Of a DNA stretch of 64,000 nt, positions 17,652 to 26,749 are shown piece by piece (within the stretch, counting starts at the first letter, position 1; each line of letters begins with the position of its first letter). This DNA comes from AAA164-E04 sp964342825 (GTDB lineage Bacteria > Verrucomicrobiota > Verrucomicrobiia > Limisphaerales > AAA164-E04): NCBI GenBank assembly GCA_964342825.1, contig CAYFHO010000018.1:1-64000 (forward strand). The letters are read 5' to 3'. The notes under the pieces are model-generated. The model worked only from the letters and a program-made list of their open reading frames with translations, was not told where the DNA came from and did not search any database. Both the position numbers and the translations under genes were made by a program.

Positions 17652-20600
17652 ATGTTTCCATTGAATCCACATGGTCTGCTTTTTAGCATCCTCAACTTTT
17701 CCAGGTATTTTAGTAGCATCCAGAGCCTGGTGGTCGTTTGTTTTATTCTATCGACATATGGAACTTTGAATGCCCAGGGAAGTGATAAGATTGAGTTTAG
17801 TCGGGATGTCCGCCCTATCCTCGCCAATTATTGTTTTGAATGCCACGGTCCGGATGAATCCTCGCGAAAGGGGCATTTGAGGTTGGATCGATTTCTTGCG
17901 GCCACTGAATCAGTGATTGTCCCCCACCACCCCGAGAAAAGTCTCATGCTGGAGCGGATGTTGACAACTGATAAAGGTGATCGCATGCCTCCACCTGAAT
18001 CTTCACGTCAACCCAATGCGGAACATATTGAGATCCTGCGTCAATGGATTTCTGAGGGAGCCCATTATGATGAGCACTGGGCGTTTCGTCCAATCGTCCG
18101 ACCTGATTGGCCGGAGGTTCAGGATTATGGTTGGGGGCGAAATGGATTAGATGCCTTTGTCATGGGACATCTGGAAGAGCAGGGGATGAAACCTCGCCAG
18201 GATGCCCCTACAGGAGTTTTGGCGAGGAGGTTGAGTCTGGCACTGACAGGACTGCCAGTGCTCCCGGAACAGTTGGCTGTTTTTGAAGCACAATTTTCCA
18301 AAAACCCAGATCAAGCGGTTGAACAGTGGGTGGATGAGTTACTTGCTTCTGAGGCCTATGGTGAACATTTTGCCTGGACCTGGCTGGACGCTGCCAGGTA
18401 TGCCGACACGAACGGGTATCAGGGTGATGGTCCCCGAGTGATGTGGCCGTGGCGCGACTGGCTTGTGTCAGCATTGAATGCCAACCTTCCTTTCGACCAG
18501 TTGACAGAAAGTATGTTGGCCGGTGACTTGCTCGCCGATGAATTTCTTGGAGACTGGGAAAGTGGGGACTGGATACGAAACCAGGAGGCTACCGACTTAT
18601 TGACGGCAACAGGATTCCTGCGTAATCATCGCTATGACTCGGGCAGTGGAACCATTGCTCTTGAAGCCAAATTTGAAAATGCAACTGACCGCCTCGAAAC
18701 CGTCAGCACCGTTTGGCTTGGTTTGACCATGCAGTGCGCGCGTTGTCACAGTCACAAATTTGATCCTGTTCTTCAGCGCGAATATTATCAATTACTCGCC
18801 TTTTTTGACAAAGTACCAGAGGTTGGAGAAGCTTTGAAACAAGCCTCTCATCCCTACATTCGTACACCGACAATGGAGCAACGCTCCCAACTTGAGCGGT
18901 TAACACGAGTACGCGAGCAAACATTGGAAGACATTGAGCAAGCTGAAAATTCCATGAAAAAGCAGCAGCGTTTGTGGGAAAAAGACTGGCTTTCATCCAA
19001 TCATGATTCGACCACCCCCAAGGTGCAGCGCGGATTGATGTACAGATACGCAATTGATTCGTTGAATTTTGATGGTGAGACCAGTGTGAAATTAGATAAT
19101 CAACCCGTGAGCCTTTGCAAAGGTAATGAGACATGGACCCTTTCCTTTTGGTTTCGTCCTGAAGACCTGCAGAATCAGGCGATTTTTTCTAGCGTTGAAG
19201 AACCTGAACGGTATCGGTTTGGTATTCAAGCTGAGTGGGTCAATCGCAAAGTTCGTATCCTTCATGTTTCACGATGGTTGAACAGTTACATTGCCTTTGA
19301 AAGTGTGAAACCCTTGGAATTAAAGCAGTGGTATCATGTAAGCATTCGGTGCGATGGACGCCTTCAGGGGCTAGCCTATAAGGCCACGCTCAATGGGCAC
19401 GAGGAGGAAATGGTATGCATACACGCAGTCGCCAACAACAGTGCCGAAAGGGCGGGCAAGGCTCCGTTGATTTTGGGGGCAAGTCCTTTTCAGGCTTCTT
19501 TCAGGGGGCATTTGCGTGACCTCAGGTTCTATGATCGTGAACTTTCGGCCAGTGAGATTACCTCGCTGGCGGATCCACGTTCCATTCACTCATTGATGCT
19601 TATTCCCGAAGAACGCCGTACCGCGGCAGAACAAGCCACGCTTCGATTGGCCTTCTTGGAAAGCGGTTCGATGAAGCCCGAGACCTCTCGCCTTTTTGAG
19701 AGATTAATTGAAATTGAAAAGAATCTAAAAGACTTATTGCAGACCGTGCCAACCACCATGGTCATGAAGGAATCGAACAAGGTTCCTACACGAATTCATG
19801 GTCGCGGGGCATATGATCAGCTTGGTGAAGCGGTTCAGCCAATTACACCCAAACTCCTGCCTCCCATGAGTGCTGATGCGCCATCAAATCGACTTGGCTT
19901 TGCCCGTTGGTTAATGAAACCCGAGCATCCTCTGACTGCCAGGGTTGCCGTGAATCGAATTTGGCAAAACCTTTGGGGAACCGGGTTTGTTGATTCACCT
20001 GAGAATTTTGGGACCCAATGTGCTGAACCCATTCAGATGAAATTACTCGATTGGCTTGCCAGTGAATACATTCGACTCGGATGGGATACCAAGGCTCTCA
20101 TCAAGTTGATTGTCACCAGCCGCACCTATCGACAACTCTCATCCTCAACTGCAGAGCTTTGGGATGCTGATCCAGGTAATCGTCACCTTGCCCGCGGTCC
20201 ACGCTTTCGCCTTCCATTGCATGTCATCCGAGACCAGGCGATGTATATGAGTGGGCGACTGGACTCAAGTGTCGGCGGACCTCCGGTGGTATTGGATGAA
20301 GTGCTTGGCAAGGACGGGAAACCTGTCAAGCTCGACCATGAACGTCATGACCAAAGGCGAACTCTTTATACGTTCTGGAAACGTAACGCTCCACATCCCA
20401 TGTTGGCTGTTTTTGATGTGGCAGATCGCAATCAGTGCGATGTGCGAGTGCGTCGTACCAATACGCCGCTACAGGCATTAGTCACATTGAATGAACCCGG
20501 TTTGGCTGAATGCGCTCGTGTACTTGGAGAACGGGCACGTGCCGCAGCCGTGACGGAGGGACAGCAGCTTGATTGGATCTGGCGAGCCTGCACCGGCAGG

Positions 20601-20741
20601 TTGCCCAGCGCCAAACAAATAGACAAATTGGCAAAGGCATTGAATCATTATGCACAACTGACACCGGACAAACCGCAGCAAGCTTGGACTGCCCTTGCCA
20701 ATACTCTACTCAATCTGGATGCCACATTGACACTTGAATGA
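17652..20741 (+). CDS. PSCyt1-DUF1549-DUF1553 cytochrome-type protein with LamG insert
   Basis: The 1029 residues comprise a signal region (about 20-41) and a PSCyt1 haem site CFECH (61-65). DUF1549 (about 130-370) ends in the second haem motif CARCH (362-366), then comes a predicted helical stretch. A LamG/concanavalin-like insert (about 467-645; 'TWTLSFWFRPEDLQNQAIFS', 'GHLRDLRFYDRELSASEI') precedes DUF1553 (about 745 to the end; 'RLGFARWLMKPEHPLTARVA', 'NRIWQNLWGTGFVDSPENFG'). The LamG insert sits exactly between the two family domains, a known but variable position, and probably supplies glycan binding. The stop overlaps the start of the DUF1501 gene by four bases. Confidence 0.92.
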   Translation: MFPLNPHGLLFSILNFSRYFSSIQSLVVVCFILSTYGTLNAQGSDKIEFSRDVRPILANYCFECHGPDESSRKGHLRLDRFLAATESVIVPHHPEKSLMLERMLTTDKGDRMPPPESSRQPNAEHIEILRQWISEGAHYDEHWAFRPIVRPDWPEVQDYGWGRNGLDAFVMGHLEEQGMKPRQDAPTGVLARRLSLALTGLPVLPEQLAVFEAQFSKNPDQAVEQWVDELLASEAYGEHFAWTWLDAARYADTNGYQGDGPRVMWPWRDWLVSALNANLPFDQLTESMLAGDLLADEFLGDWESGDWIRNQEATDLLTATGFLRNHRYDSGSGTIALEAKFENATDRLETVSTVWLGLTMQCARCHSHKFDPVLQREYYQLLAFFDKVPEVGEALKQASHPYIRTPTMEQRSQLERLTRVREQTLEDIEQAENSMKKQQRLWEKDWLSSNHDSTTPKVQRGLMYRYAIDSLNFDGETSVKLDNQPVSLCKGNETWTLSFWFRPEDLQNQAIFSSVEEPERYRFGIQAEWVNRKVRILHVSRWLNSYIAFESVKPLELKQWYHVSIRCDGRLQGLAYKATLNGHEEEMVCIHAVANNSAERAGKAPLILGASPFQASFRGHLRDLRFYDRELSASEITSLADPRSIHSLMLIPEERRTAAEQATLRLAFLESGSMKPETSRLFERLIEIEKNLKDLLQTVPTTMVMKESNKVPTRIHGRGAYDQLGEAVQPITPKLLPPMSADAPSNRLGFARWLMKPEHPLTARVAVNRIWQNLWGTGFVDSPENFGTQCAEPIQMKLLDWLASEYIRLGWDTKALIKLIVTSRTYRQLSSSTAELWDADPGNRHLARGPRFRLPLHVIRDQAMYMSGRLDSSVGGPPVVLDEVLGKDGKPVKLDHERHDQRRTLYTFWKRNAPHPMLAVFDVADRNQCDVRVRRTNTPLQALVTLNEPGLAECARVLGERARAAAVTEGQQLDWIWRACTGRLPSAKQIDKLAKALNHYAQLTPDKPQQAWTALANTLLNLDATLTLE

Positions 20742-22192
20742 ATCTATTACACACAAAAACTTCATTGAACTTTTCGAGAAGGAATCTGATTAAAGGGGCG
20801 GGCAGTTGCCTGGTCACAGCTGCACTCCACCATCTGTTTGGGGGTAAAATAACTGCAGGGTCCACCTACCCATCCATTCCGCCGGGCATTGGTGGGTTTC
20901 CTGGCTTTGCCCCCAAAGCCAAACGAGTGATCTACCTGTTTCAAGCAGGAGGTCCATCTCAGTTGGACCTTTTTGATTATAAGCCTCAATTACAGCGTTG
21001 GGATGGCCATGATCTACCTCGATCCGTGATGGAGGGTGTGAAATTTACTGGGATGGTGAATGGTCAGGACAGGTTTCCAATCGTACCTTCAAAATGGAAG
21101 TTTCAACGTCACGGTCAATCCGGAGCCTGGGTCAGCGAATTGTTTCCTGAATTTTCCAAAGTCGTCGATGAAGTATGTTTCATCAAATCAATGACCACCA
21201 CTCAGGTAGATCACGATGCAGCCATTACTTATCTTCAAACCGGACACCAGATTGCGGGGCGTCCTTCAATAGGTGCCTGGGCATCCTATGGGTTGGGCAG
21301 TAGCTGCGATGATCTTCCGGCTTTCGTCGTTTTACGATCTGAAAAAGGAGGTTCTTTCCTGATTGACCGACATTGGGGAGCTGGTTTTCTCCCTTCACGT
21401 TTTCAGGGGATCCGGGTTGGTGGGGCTGGAGATGCACCGGTGCAGTATTTGAACAATCCAAGGGGGTTCACTCCTGAATTAAGGCGACAAACGGTGAATG
21501 ATATTAAGGCTTTCAATCGAATGCATCTCGAAGAAGTAGGTGATCCGGAAATCAAGACCCGGATTGCTCAATTTGAAATGGCCGCACGCATGCAAATGAG
21601 CGTTCCTGATTTGGCTGATTTTAGCGACGAACCACAACACGTTCTTGACCTTTACGGACCCGACGTGACTCAACCCGGTTCATATGCCTACAATGCTTTG
21701 ATGGCTCGTCGTTTGACCGAGAGAGGTGTCAGGTTCGTTCAGTTGTTTCAAGGAGGGTGGGATCAACACTCTAATCTTCCCAAGAATATCGAGTTATATT
21801 CTGAATATACAGACCGTGCGAATGCCGCTTTGTTGCTGGATTTGAAGCAGCGTGGTTTGCTCGATGATACACTGGTGGTTTGGGGTGGGGAGTTTGGTCG
21901 AACGGTTTTCTGCCAGGGCAAATTGACCGCAACGAATTTTGGGAGGGAACATCACCATCTTGGATTTACCATGTGGATGGCCGGTGGCGGTGTGAAGCCC
22001 GGGATCACTTATGGACAAACTGATGATTGGAGTTTTCATGTCGTCAAAGATCCGGTTGCGGTTCATGATCTCAACGCAACGATTCTGCATCAACTGGGAA
22101 TTCATCACGAGCACTTGACCTACCGTTTTCAGGGACGTGACTTTCGGTTAACGGATCTGGCCGGGCATGTGGTCAAAGAAATTTTAATTTAA
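20738..22192 (+). CDS. DUF1501 protein, partner of the LamG-containing cytochrome
   Basis: DUF1501 belongs to the alkaline-phosphatase/sulfatase-like fold. Family landmarks are present: 'AKRVIYLFQAGGPSQLDLFD', 'GGWDQHSNLPKN', 'DTLVVWGGEFGRTVF' and 'REHHHLGFTMWMAGGGVKPG' with its His cluster. A twin-arginine-like leader (R14-R15-N-L-I-K) precedes a short hydrophobic segment. The gene begins within the stop of the preceding cytochrome gene (ATGA at 20738-20741), so the two are translationally coupled. It is expected in the periplasm with that protein. The catalytic reaction of the family is not known. Confidence 0.92.
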   Translation: MNLLHTKTSLNFSRRNLIKGAGSCLVTAALHHLFGGKITAGSTYPSIPPGIGGFPGFAPKAKRVIYLFQAGGPSQLDLFDYKPQLQRWDGHDLPRSVMEGVKFTGMVNGQDRFPIVPSKWKFQRHGQSGAWVSELFPEFSKVVDEVCFIKSMTTTQVDHDAAITYLQTGHQIAGRPSIGAWASYGLGSSCDDLPAFVVLRSEKGGSFLIDRHWGAGFLPSRFQGIRVGGAGDAPVQYLNNPRGFTPELRRQTVNDIKAFNRMHLEEVGDPEIKTRIAQFEMAARMQMSVPDLADFSDEPQHVLDLYGPDVTQPGSYAYNALMARRLTERGVRFVQLFQGGWDQHSNLPKNIELYSEYTDRANAALLLDLKQRGLLDDTLVVWGGEFGRTVFCQGKLTATNFGREHHHLGFTMWMAGGGVKPGITYGQTDDWSFHVVKDPVAVHDLNATILHQLGIHHEHLTYRFQGRDFRLTDLAGHVVKEILI

Positions 22193-22196
22193 GTTT

Positions 22197-24542
22197 ATGC
22201 GACGCGATAGCCTTTTGGGATTTTCGTTTTTTGCTCGGACACCTGACTTGGGTGTGAGGTGGTTCGCTTTATGCCTTTTCCTGGTAGTGCTCATCATGAA
22301 GGCGGAGAGTGGCGGCAATGCGAAGGGGGAAAAACATCTGTTGAATCAAAGTGATGACGGCCTGAAGGTGTTTACGACGCATATCGAACCTTTACTTAAG
22401 AAGCATTGTTTTGAGTGTCACAGTCATGAGGCCAGGAAATCCAAGGGAGGGCTGATGCTGGATTCTTTAAATGCCATGCTCAAAGGTGGCGATTTAGGCC
22501 CGGCCATCGTTCCGGGAGATCCTGCGCAAAGCCTTTTATTCGATGCGGTGAATTATCGTAACAATGATCTTCAAATGCCTCCAGATGGAAAATTGGAGGA
22601 TACCGAGATTGCCTTGATTCGAGAATGGATTGCTCTTGGTGCGGCACATGCCGTGCAGGGCCCAACCATTGAGCCGGATGCTTACCTGGGGCCACAACCT
22701 GATGACTTGTGGTCGGTTCAACCTATTGATTCCTCCAGATTAGATTCAATGCAGGAGCATCCTGTCGATCAGCTTTGGCTTGAGGGTTTAAAAAGACAGG
22801 AATTGTCTCCTTCCGAAGATGCAGAACCGCATGAGATTTTACGTCGACTGCATTATGTGCTCACAGGGCTTTCACCCACTTGGAAAGAAATCCAGGAATT
22901 TGAACGGATGGCAAAAACGAATCTTGAACTTGCCATGAATAAAACCGTTGATCGATTGCTGGCATCACCACAATTTGGTGTACGATGGGCGAGGCATTGG
23001 TTGGATGTTGCTCGTTATGCCGATGTGAGCGGAACGACCAATCCTGCCATTTTTTCTCAAGCCTGGAGGTATCGTGAATGGGTGATTCACTCTTTCAATA
23101 CGGATAAACCCTGGCAAGATTTTGTAAGCCAACAGATTGCGGGCGACATTCTGGTCGGAAAAGATCCGATCCTCAATGCAGAGAAGTTGATAGCTACCGG
23201 ATATCTTGCATTGTCTCATGTTTTGGCTGTGGATCGTGATAAAGAACGCCTCAAGCTGGATACCATCGACGAACAGCTTGATGTGATTGGTCGAACCTTT
23301 TTGGGCATCCAGATCGGGTGCGCTCGTTGCCATGACCACAAAATAGATCCATTCCCGACGCGGGATTACTATGCAATGGCGGGAATCTTGCGCAACACCG
23401 ACACTATTCAAGCCAGCTATTCTCCGGAATCGGTAAAGTCTGTTGCTCCCCAATTGAGAGATGCATGGAACCAGCTTCCTCATTGGATGCAAGTTGGAGA
23501 GGGAGTGAAAATTCATGCGGTCAAGGATTCGAATGTGTTAAGAAACGAACCCATTCATTTGAGAGGAGAACAGGACATGCTTGGAGAAATCGTTCCGCGA
23601 GGTATGCCAGCCATCGTTCCAGCCATCGAGCATAATCCAATTCCTCAAACCTCCAGTGGACGTGTTCAACTGGCTGAGTGGTTGTTGGCCGAAGAAAATG
23701 TGCTTGTGGCACGTGTCATTGTGAACCGTGTCTGGCATCACGTTTTTGGTAGGGGAATTGTCAGGTCAACCGATAATTTTGGATTAACCGGAGATTTACC
23801 CAGTCATCCTGAATTACTGGATTTACTTGCATACCGATTTCGGCATCATCATCAAAATTCATTCAAAAGCCTGATTAAGGAGCTGGTGATGAGCCAAATA
23901 TTTCGGCAATCGAGCGGCCTGCATGCGCATGGTTTGAAATTAGATCCTGAAAACAAATTTTTGTGGCGCATGAATCGCAGACGCAGTGATGCCGAGTCAT
24001 TGATAGATTCGATTCAGTGGGTTTCGGGGTCGCTCGATTTAACCTCAACAGGTGGAACTGCACCCAAATTCAAACGCGGAAATCAGGCGAGCACGTCCCA
24101 ACTGGAGATACCGCGAGCAACATTGCGTAAAAGGTCTATTTATTGGCCGGTCTTTAGAAAAGATATTCCTGTTGCGCTGGATTTTTTAAGTGTCTTCGAT
24201 TTTCCTCCTGCCACCGGTCCGAGAGGGCGACGCGTAACGACTCAGGTGCCCGCTCAGTCATTGGCCTTGCTCAATAGTGATCTGGTTTTAACCGCAGCCC
24301 AAAGATTGAGAAAAAGTCTGCAATCAACCGATGAAATCGATCGCATTTACGAATTGTACCGGCGTGTGTTGTCTCGCGATCCGTACGCATACGAGATCGA
24401 GGCAGCATTGGCTTTTGTGGAATCATTTTGTAAGAGCTTGCTTGAATCCGGGGCCGCCAAACCCGAGAATGTCCCCGCCGTCGCCTGGAATCGGCTTTGT
24501 CACACCATACTTGCATGTAATGAGTTTATCACCATTCCATAA
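22197..24542 (+). CDS. PSCyt1-DUF1549-DUF1553 cytochrome-type protein, plain form
   Basis: The protein has an N-terminal signal (about residues 20-36) and a PSCyt1 haem motif CFECH (71-75). DUF1549 ('DLWSVQPIDSSRLDS' to the second motif CARCH, 375-379) follows. DUF1553 covers about residues 495-770 ('RVQLAEWLLAEENVLVARVI', 'NRVWHHVFGRGIVRSTDNFG'). At 781 residues it is the shortest of the three such proteins here and lacks any carbohydrate-binding insert. It is followed, after a single base, by its DUF1501 partner at 24544. Start at ATG 22197, four bases after the previous stop. Confidence 0.92.
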   Translation: MRRDSLLGFSFFARTPDLGVRWFALCLFLVVLIMKAESGGNAKGEKHLLNQSDDGLKVFTTHIEPLLKKHCFECHSHEARKSKGGLMLDSLNAMLKGGDLGPAIVPGDPAQSLLFDAVNYRNNDLQMPPDGKLEDTEIALIREWIALGAAHAVQGPTIEPDAYLGPQPDDLWSVQPIDSSRLDSMQEHPVDQLWLEGLKRQELSPSEDAEPHEILRRLHYVLTGLSPTWKEIQEFERMAKTNLELAMNKTVDRLLASPQFGVRWARHWLDVARYADVSGTTNPAIFSQAWRYREWVIHSFNTDKPWQDFVSQQIAGDILVGKDPILNAEKLIATGYLALSHVLAVDRDKERLKLDTIDEQLDVIGRTFLGIQIGCARCHDHKIDPFPTRDYYAMAGILRNTDTIQASYSPESVKSVAPQLRDAWNQLPHWMQVGEGVKIHAVKDSNVLRNEPIHLRGEQDMLGEIVPRGMPAIVPAIEHNPIPQTSSGRVQLAEWLLAEENVLVARVIVNRVWHHVFGRGIVRSTDNFGLTGDLPSHPELLDLLAYRFRHHHQNSFKSLIKELVMSQIFRQSSGLHAHGLKLDPENKFLWRMNRRRSDAESLIDSIQWVSGSLDLTSTGGTAPKFKRGNQASTSQLEIPRATLRKRSIYWPVFRKDIPVALDFLSVFDFPPATGPRGRRVTTQVPAQSLALLNSDLVLTAAQRLRKSLQSTDEIDRIYELYRRVLSRDPYAYEIEAALAFVESFCKSLLESGAAKPENVPAVAWNRLCHTILACNEFITIP

Positions 24543-24543
24543 C

Positions 24544-26016
24544 ATGAATGAATCCCGGTTTCCATGTGGTCAAATAGCAAGGCCAGCAATATCGCGTCGT
24601 GATTTCCTTCAGCGATCTGCTCTTGGGTTTGGAGCGTTGGCTTTGTCCAGTGTTTCGAGGCAACAAGCGACCGCTGGTCAGAGATCACCGAATCCACTTT
24701 CAGTCAAACCATCACATTTTAAGCCACGGGCCAAGCGCGTTATTTTGTTGTTTATGGAAGGTGCGCCTTCGCAGATGGACACCATTGACTACAAACCGGA
24801 ACTCATCCGAAGGCATGATCAGGCTTTGCCACAATCCGCACTGCCAAAAGCAATGCTTGAAGGTAAAGGGGAAAAGCTGTCTGAATTTGGACAAATATTT
24901 AAGCCCGTCGTTGATTTTAAGCAAAGAGGTGCTTCCGGGTTGTGGGTGAGTGATGCCCTGCCTTCTATTGCAAATCATGCCGATGAATTGTGCGTCCTGA
25001 ATGGAATGGTTTGCGACAGTACGGAGCATGGGACGGCAACGCAACAATTTCATACCGGATTACCCGTATTGCCTCGCCCCAGTATGGGAGCATGGCTGAT
25101 GTACGGGCTGGGTACCGAAAATGAGAATTTACCTGGATTCGTTGTGATTTCCCCACCTGCCGGTTCCAACATAAATTGTGGTACAGATTTCCTTCCCAGT
25201 GTGTATCAATCTACGATTTTAAGAGATGTGGCTAAAGCAGAGAGCCAAAAGATCCGTTATCTTCAAGACAAGCGTTTGCCTCGAGAGTTGCGCCAGAAAC
25301 AGCTTCGATTTTTACAGCAACTCAATCAAAGACATGCTTTGATTTCTGAAAATGATTCCATTTTGGAAAGCCAGATAGCCGCCAATGAACTGGCGTTCCG
25401 AATGCAAACTGAAGCCCCTGATGTATTGGATATTGAGCGTGAATCAGCAGCGACCAGGAAACTTTATGGTTTGGATCAATCTGAAACGGATGCATTTGGA
25501 AGACAATGTCTATTGGCGCGCAAGTTGGCGGAGTCGGGTGTTCGATTCATCCAGGTAACCAGCAAGGAATGGGATCATCATGATCAAATTGCGACCAAGC
25601 TACCGGCCAGTTGTCATCGAGTGGATAAACCAATTGCCGGATTGTTATCGGATTTAAAGGGTAGGGGCTTACTTGAGGATACACTCGTCATCTGGAGTGG
25701 GGAATTTGGGCGAACTCCAAACTGGCAAAGTTTCGGAGCTGCCAAAAAAGCCGGTAAACCGCCCGGCCGCGGTCACAATCCATTTGGATTCAGTTTATGG
25801 ATGGCTGGAGGAGGTGTTCGACCTGGATTTAAATTCGGGGCCACCGATGAGTTTGGTTACAGTGCAGTGGATGGAAGAGTCCACATTCATGACCTTCACG
25901 CGACCATCCTGCATTTAATGGGGCTTGATCATGAAAACCTAACCTACACCCATGCAGGCCGACCTTATCGATTGACAGATGTTTATGGTGAAGTGGTTCA
26001 CGAAATCTTGGCGTAA
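24544..26016 (+). CDS. DUF1501 protein, partner of the plain cytochrome
   Basis: Starting at ATG 24544, one base after the stop of the cytochrome gene, the 490-residue protein has a textbook twin-arginine signal (R18-R19-D-F-L-Q, hydrophobic to about residue 36). DUF1501 landmarks follow: 'AKRVILLFMEGAPSQMDTID', 'EWDHHDQIATKLP', 'DTLVIWSGEFGRTPNW' and 'RGHNPFGFSLWMAGGGVRPG'. A longer frame opens upstream at 24331 but lies inside the preceding gene and would bury the signal. Export by Tat while its partner uses Sec recurs in all the pairs of this window. Confidence 0.92.
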   Translation: MNESRFPCGQIARPAISRRDFLQRSALGFGALALSSVSRQQATAGQRSPNPLSVKPSHFKPRAKRVILLFMEGAPSQMDTIDYKPELIRRHDQALPQSALPKAMLEGKGEKLSEFGQIFKPVVDFKQRGASGLWVSDALPSIANHADELCVLNGMVCDSTEHGTATQQFHTGLPVLPRPSMGAWLMYGLGTENENLPGFVVISPPAGSNINCGTDFLPSVYQSTILRDVAKAESQKIRYLQDKRLPRELRQKQLRFLQQLNQRHALISENDSILESQIAANELAFRMQTEAPDVLDIERESAATRKLYGLDQSETDAFGRQCLLARKLAESGVRFIQVTSKEWDHHDQIATKLPASCHRVDKPIAGLLSDLKGRGLLEDTLVIWSGEFGRTPNWQSFGAAKKAGKPPGRGHNPFGFSLWMAGGGVRPGFKFGATDEFGYSAVDGRVHIHDLHATILHLMGLDHENLTYTHAGRPYRLTDVYGEVVHEILA

Positions 26017-26032
26017 AGTACGTAATATTCAC

Positions 26033-26749
26033 ATGAAACAGATTTGCATTTTTATCTTTGGGCTCCTGTGCCTCCACCCAACTACGAAAGGAGATGAAGA
26101 CTGGAGACTACTGTTCAATGGGGAAAATCTTGATGGTTGGGAGGTCCACAGCGGTTCCGCCAAATTCGAGGTCAGTGATGGTGCCATCGTTGGAACTACC
26201 GTGCCCATGAGCCCGAACACCTTTCTTTGCACCACTCATCTGTTTTCAGATTTTGAACTGGTATTGGAGGTGAAATGTGATCTTGGGCTCAACTCGGGAA
26301 TTCAAATTCGAAGTCAAATCACCAGGGGGGAAACCAAAGTGATTGCTTTGAATGGGCGCAATGGTCCGCGAGAGATCACGCTGCCTGACGATCGAGTCCA
26401 TGGTTATCAGGTGGAAGTTGCCAGTGCTGAATCCGGGCGATCCGGGGGGCTTTATGATGAGGCTCGTCGTTTTATATTTCTGGATGAACCCGGGGACAAA
26501 CCAGGGGAAAGATCCGTATTTAAGGACGATCAATGGAATCATTTCCGGATTCGGTGTCAAGGCGATCGTATCCAGACCTGGGTCAATGGCGTTGCTTGTG
26601 CAGACGTAAAGGATTCCATGGATGACTCAGGCATCATTGGATTACAGGTTCATGGCAATATTTCCGTGTCTGGGCGTGTCAGTAAAAAACCTTATGTCAA
26701 ACATCAGGTAAGGTTTCGCAACATTCGAATTCGTTTACTCAATCCATGA
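26033..26749 (+). CDS. Secreted DUF1080 (3-keto-disaccharide hydrolase-like) protein
   Basis: ATG at 26033 gives a compact Sec signal (about residues 2-17). The rest is a single concanavalin-like DUF1080 domain: 'DWRLLFNGENLDGWEVHSGS' at the start, 'DFELVLEVKCDLGLNSGIQIRS' in the middle and 'IGLQVHGNISVSGRV' near the end, at the usual length of about 238 residues. Some members hydrolyse 3-keto-glycosides, which would fit an oxidative sugar-breakdown pathway next to cytochrome-type enzymes. Its last bases overlap the sulfatase start by four. Confidence 0.88.
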   Translation: MKQICIFIFGLLCLHPTTKGDEDWRLLFNGENLDGWEVHSGSAKFEVSDGAIVGTTVPMSPNTFLCTTHLFSDFELVLEVKCDLGLNSGIQIRSQITRGETKVIALNGRNGPREITLPDDRVHGYQVEVASAESGRSGGLYDEARRFIFLDEPGDKPGERSVFKDDQWNHFRIRCQGDRIQTWVNGVACADVKDSMDDSGIIGLQVHGNISVSGRVSKKPYVKHQVRFRNIRIRLLNP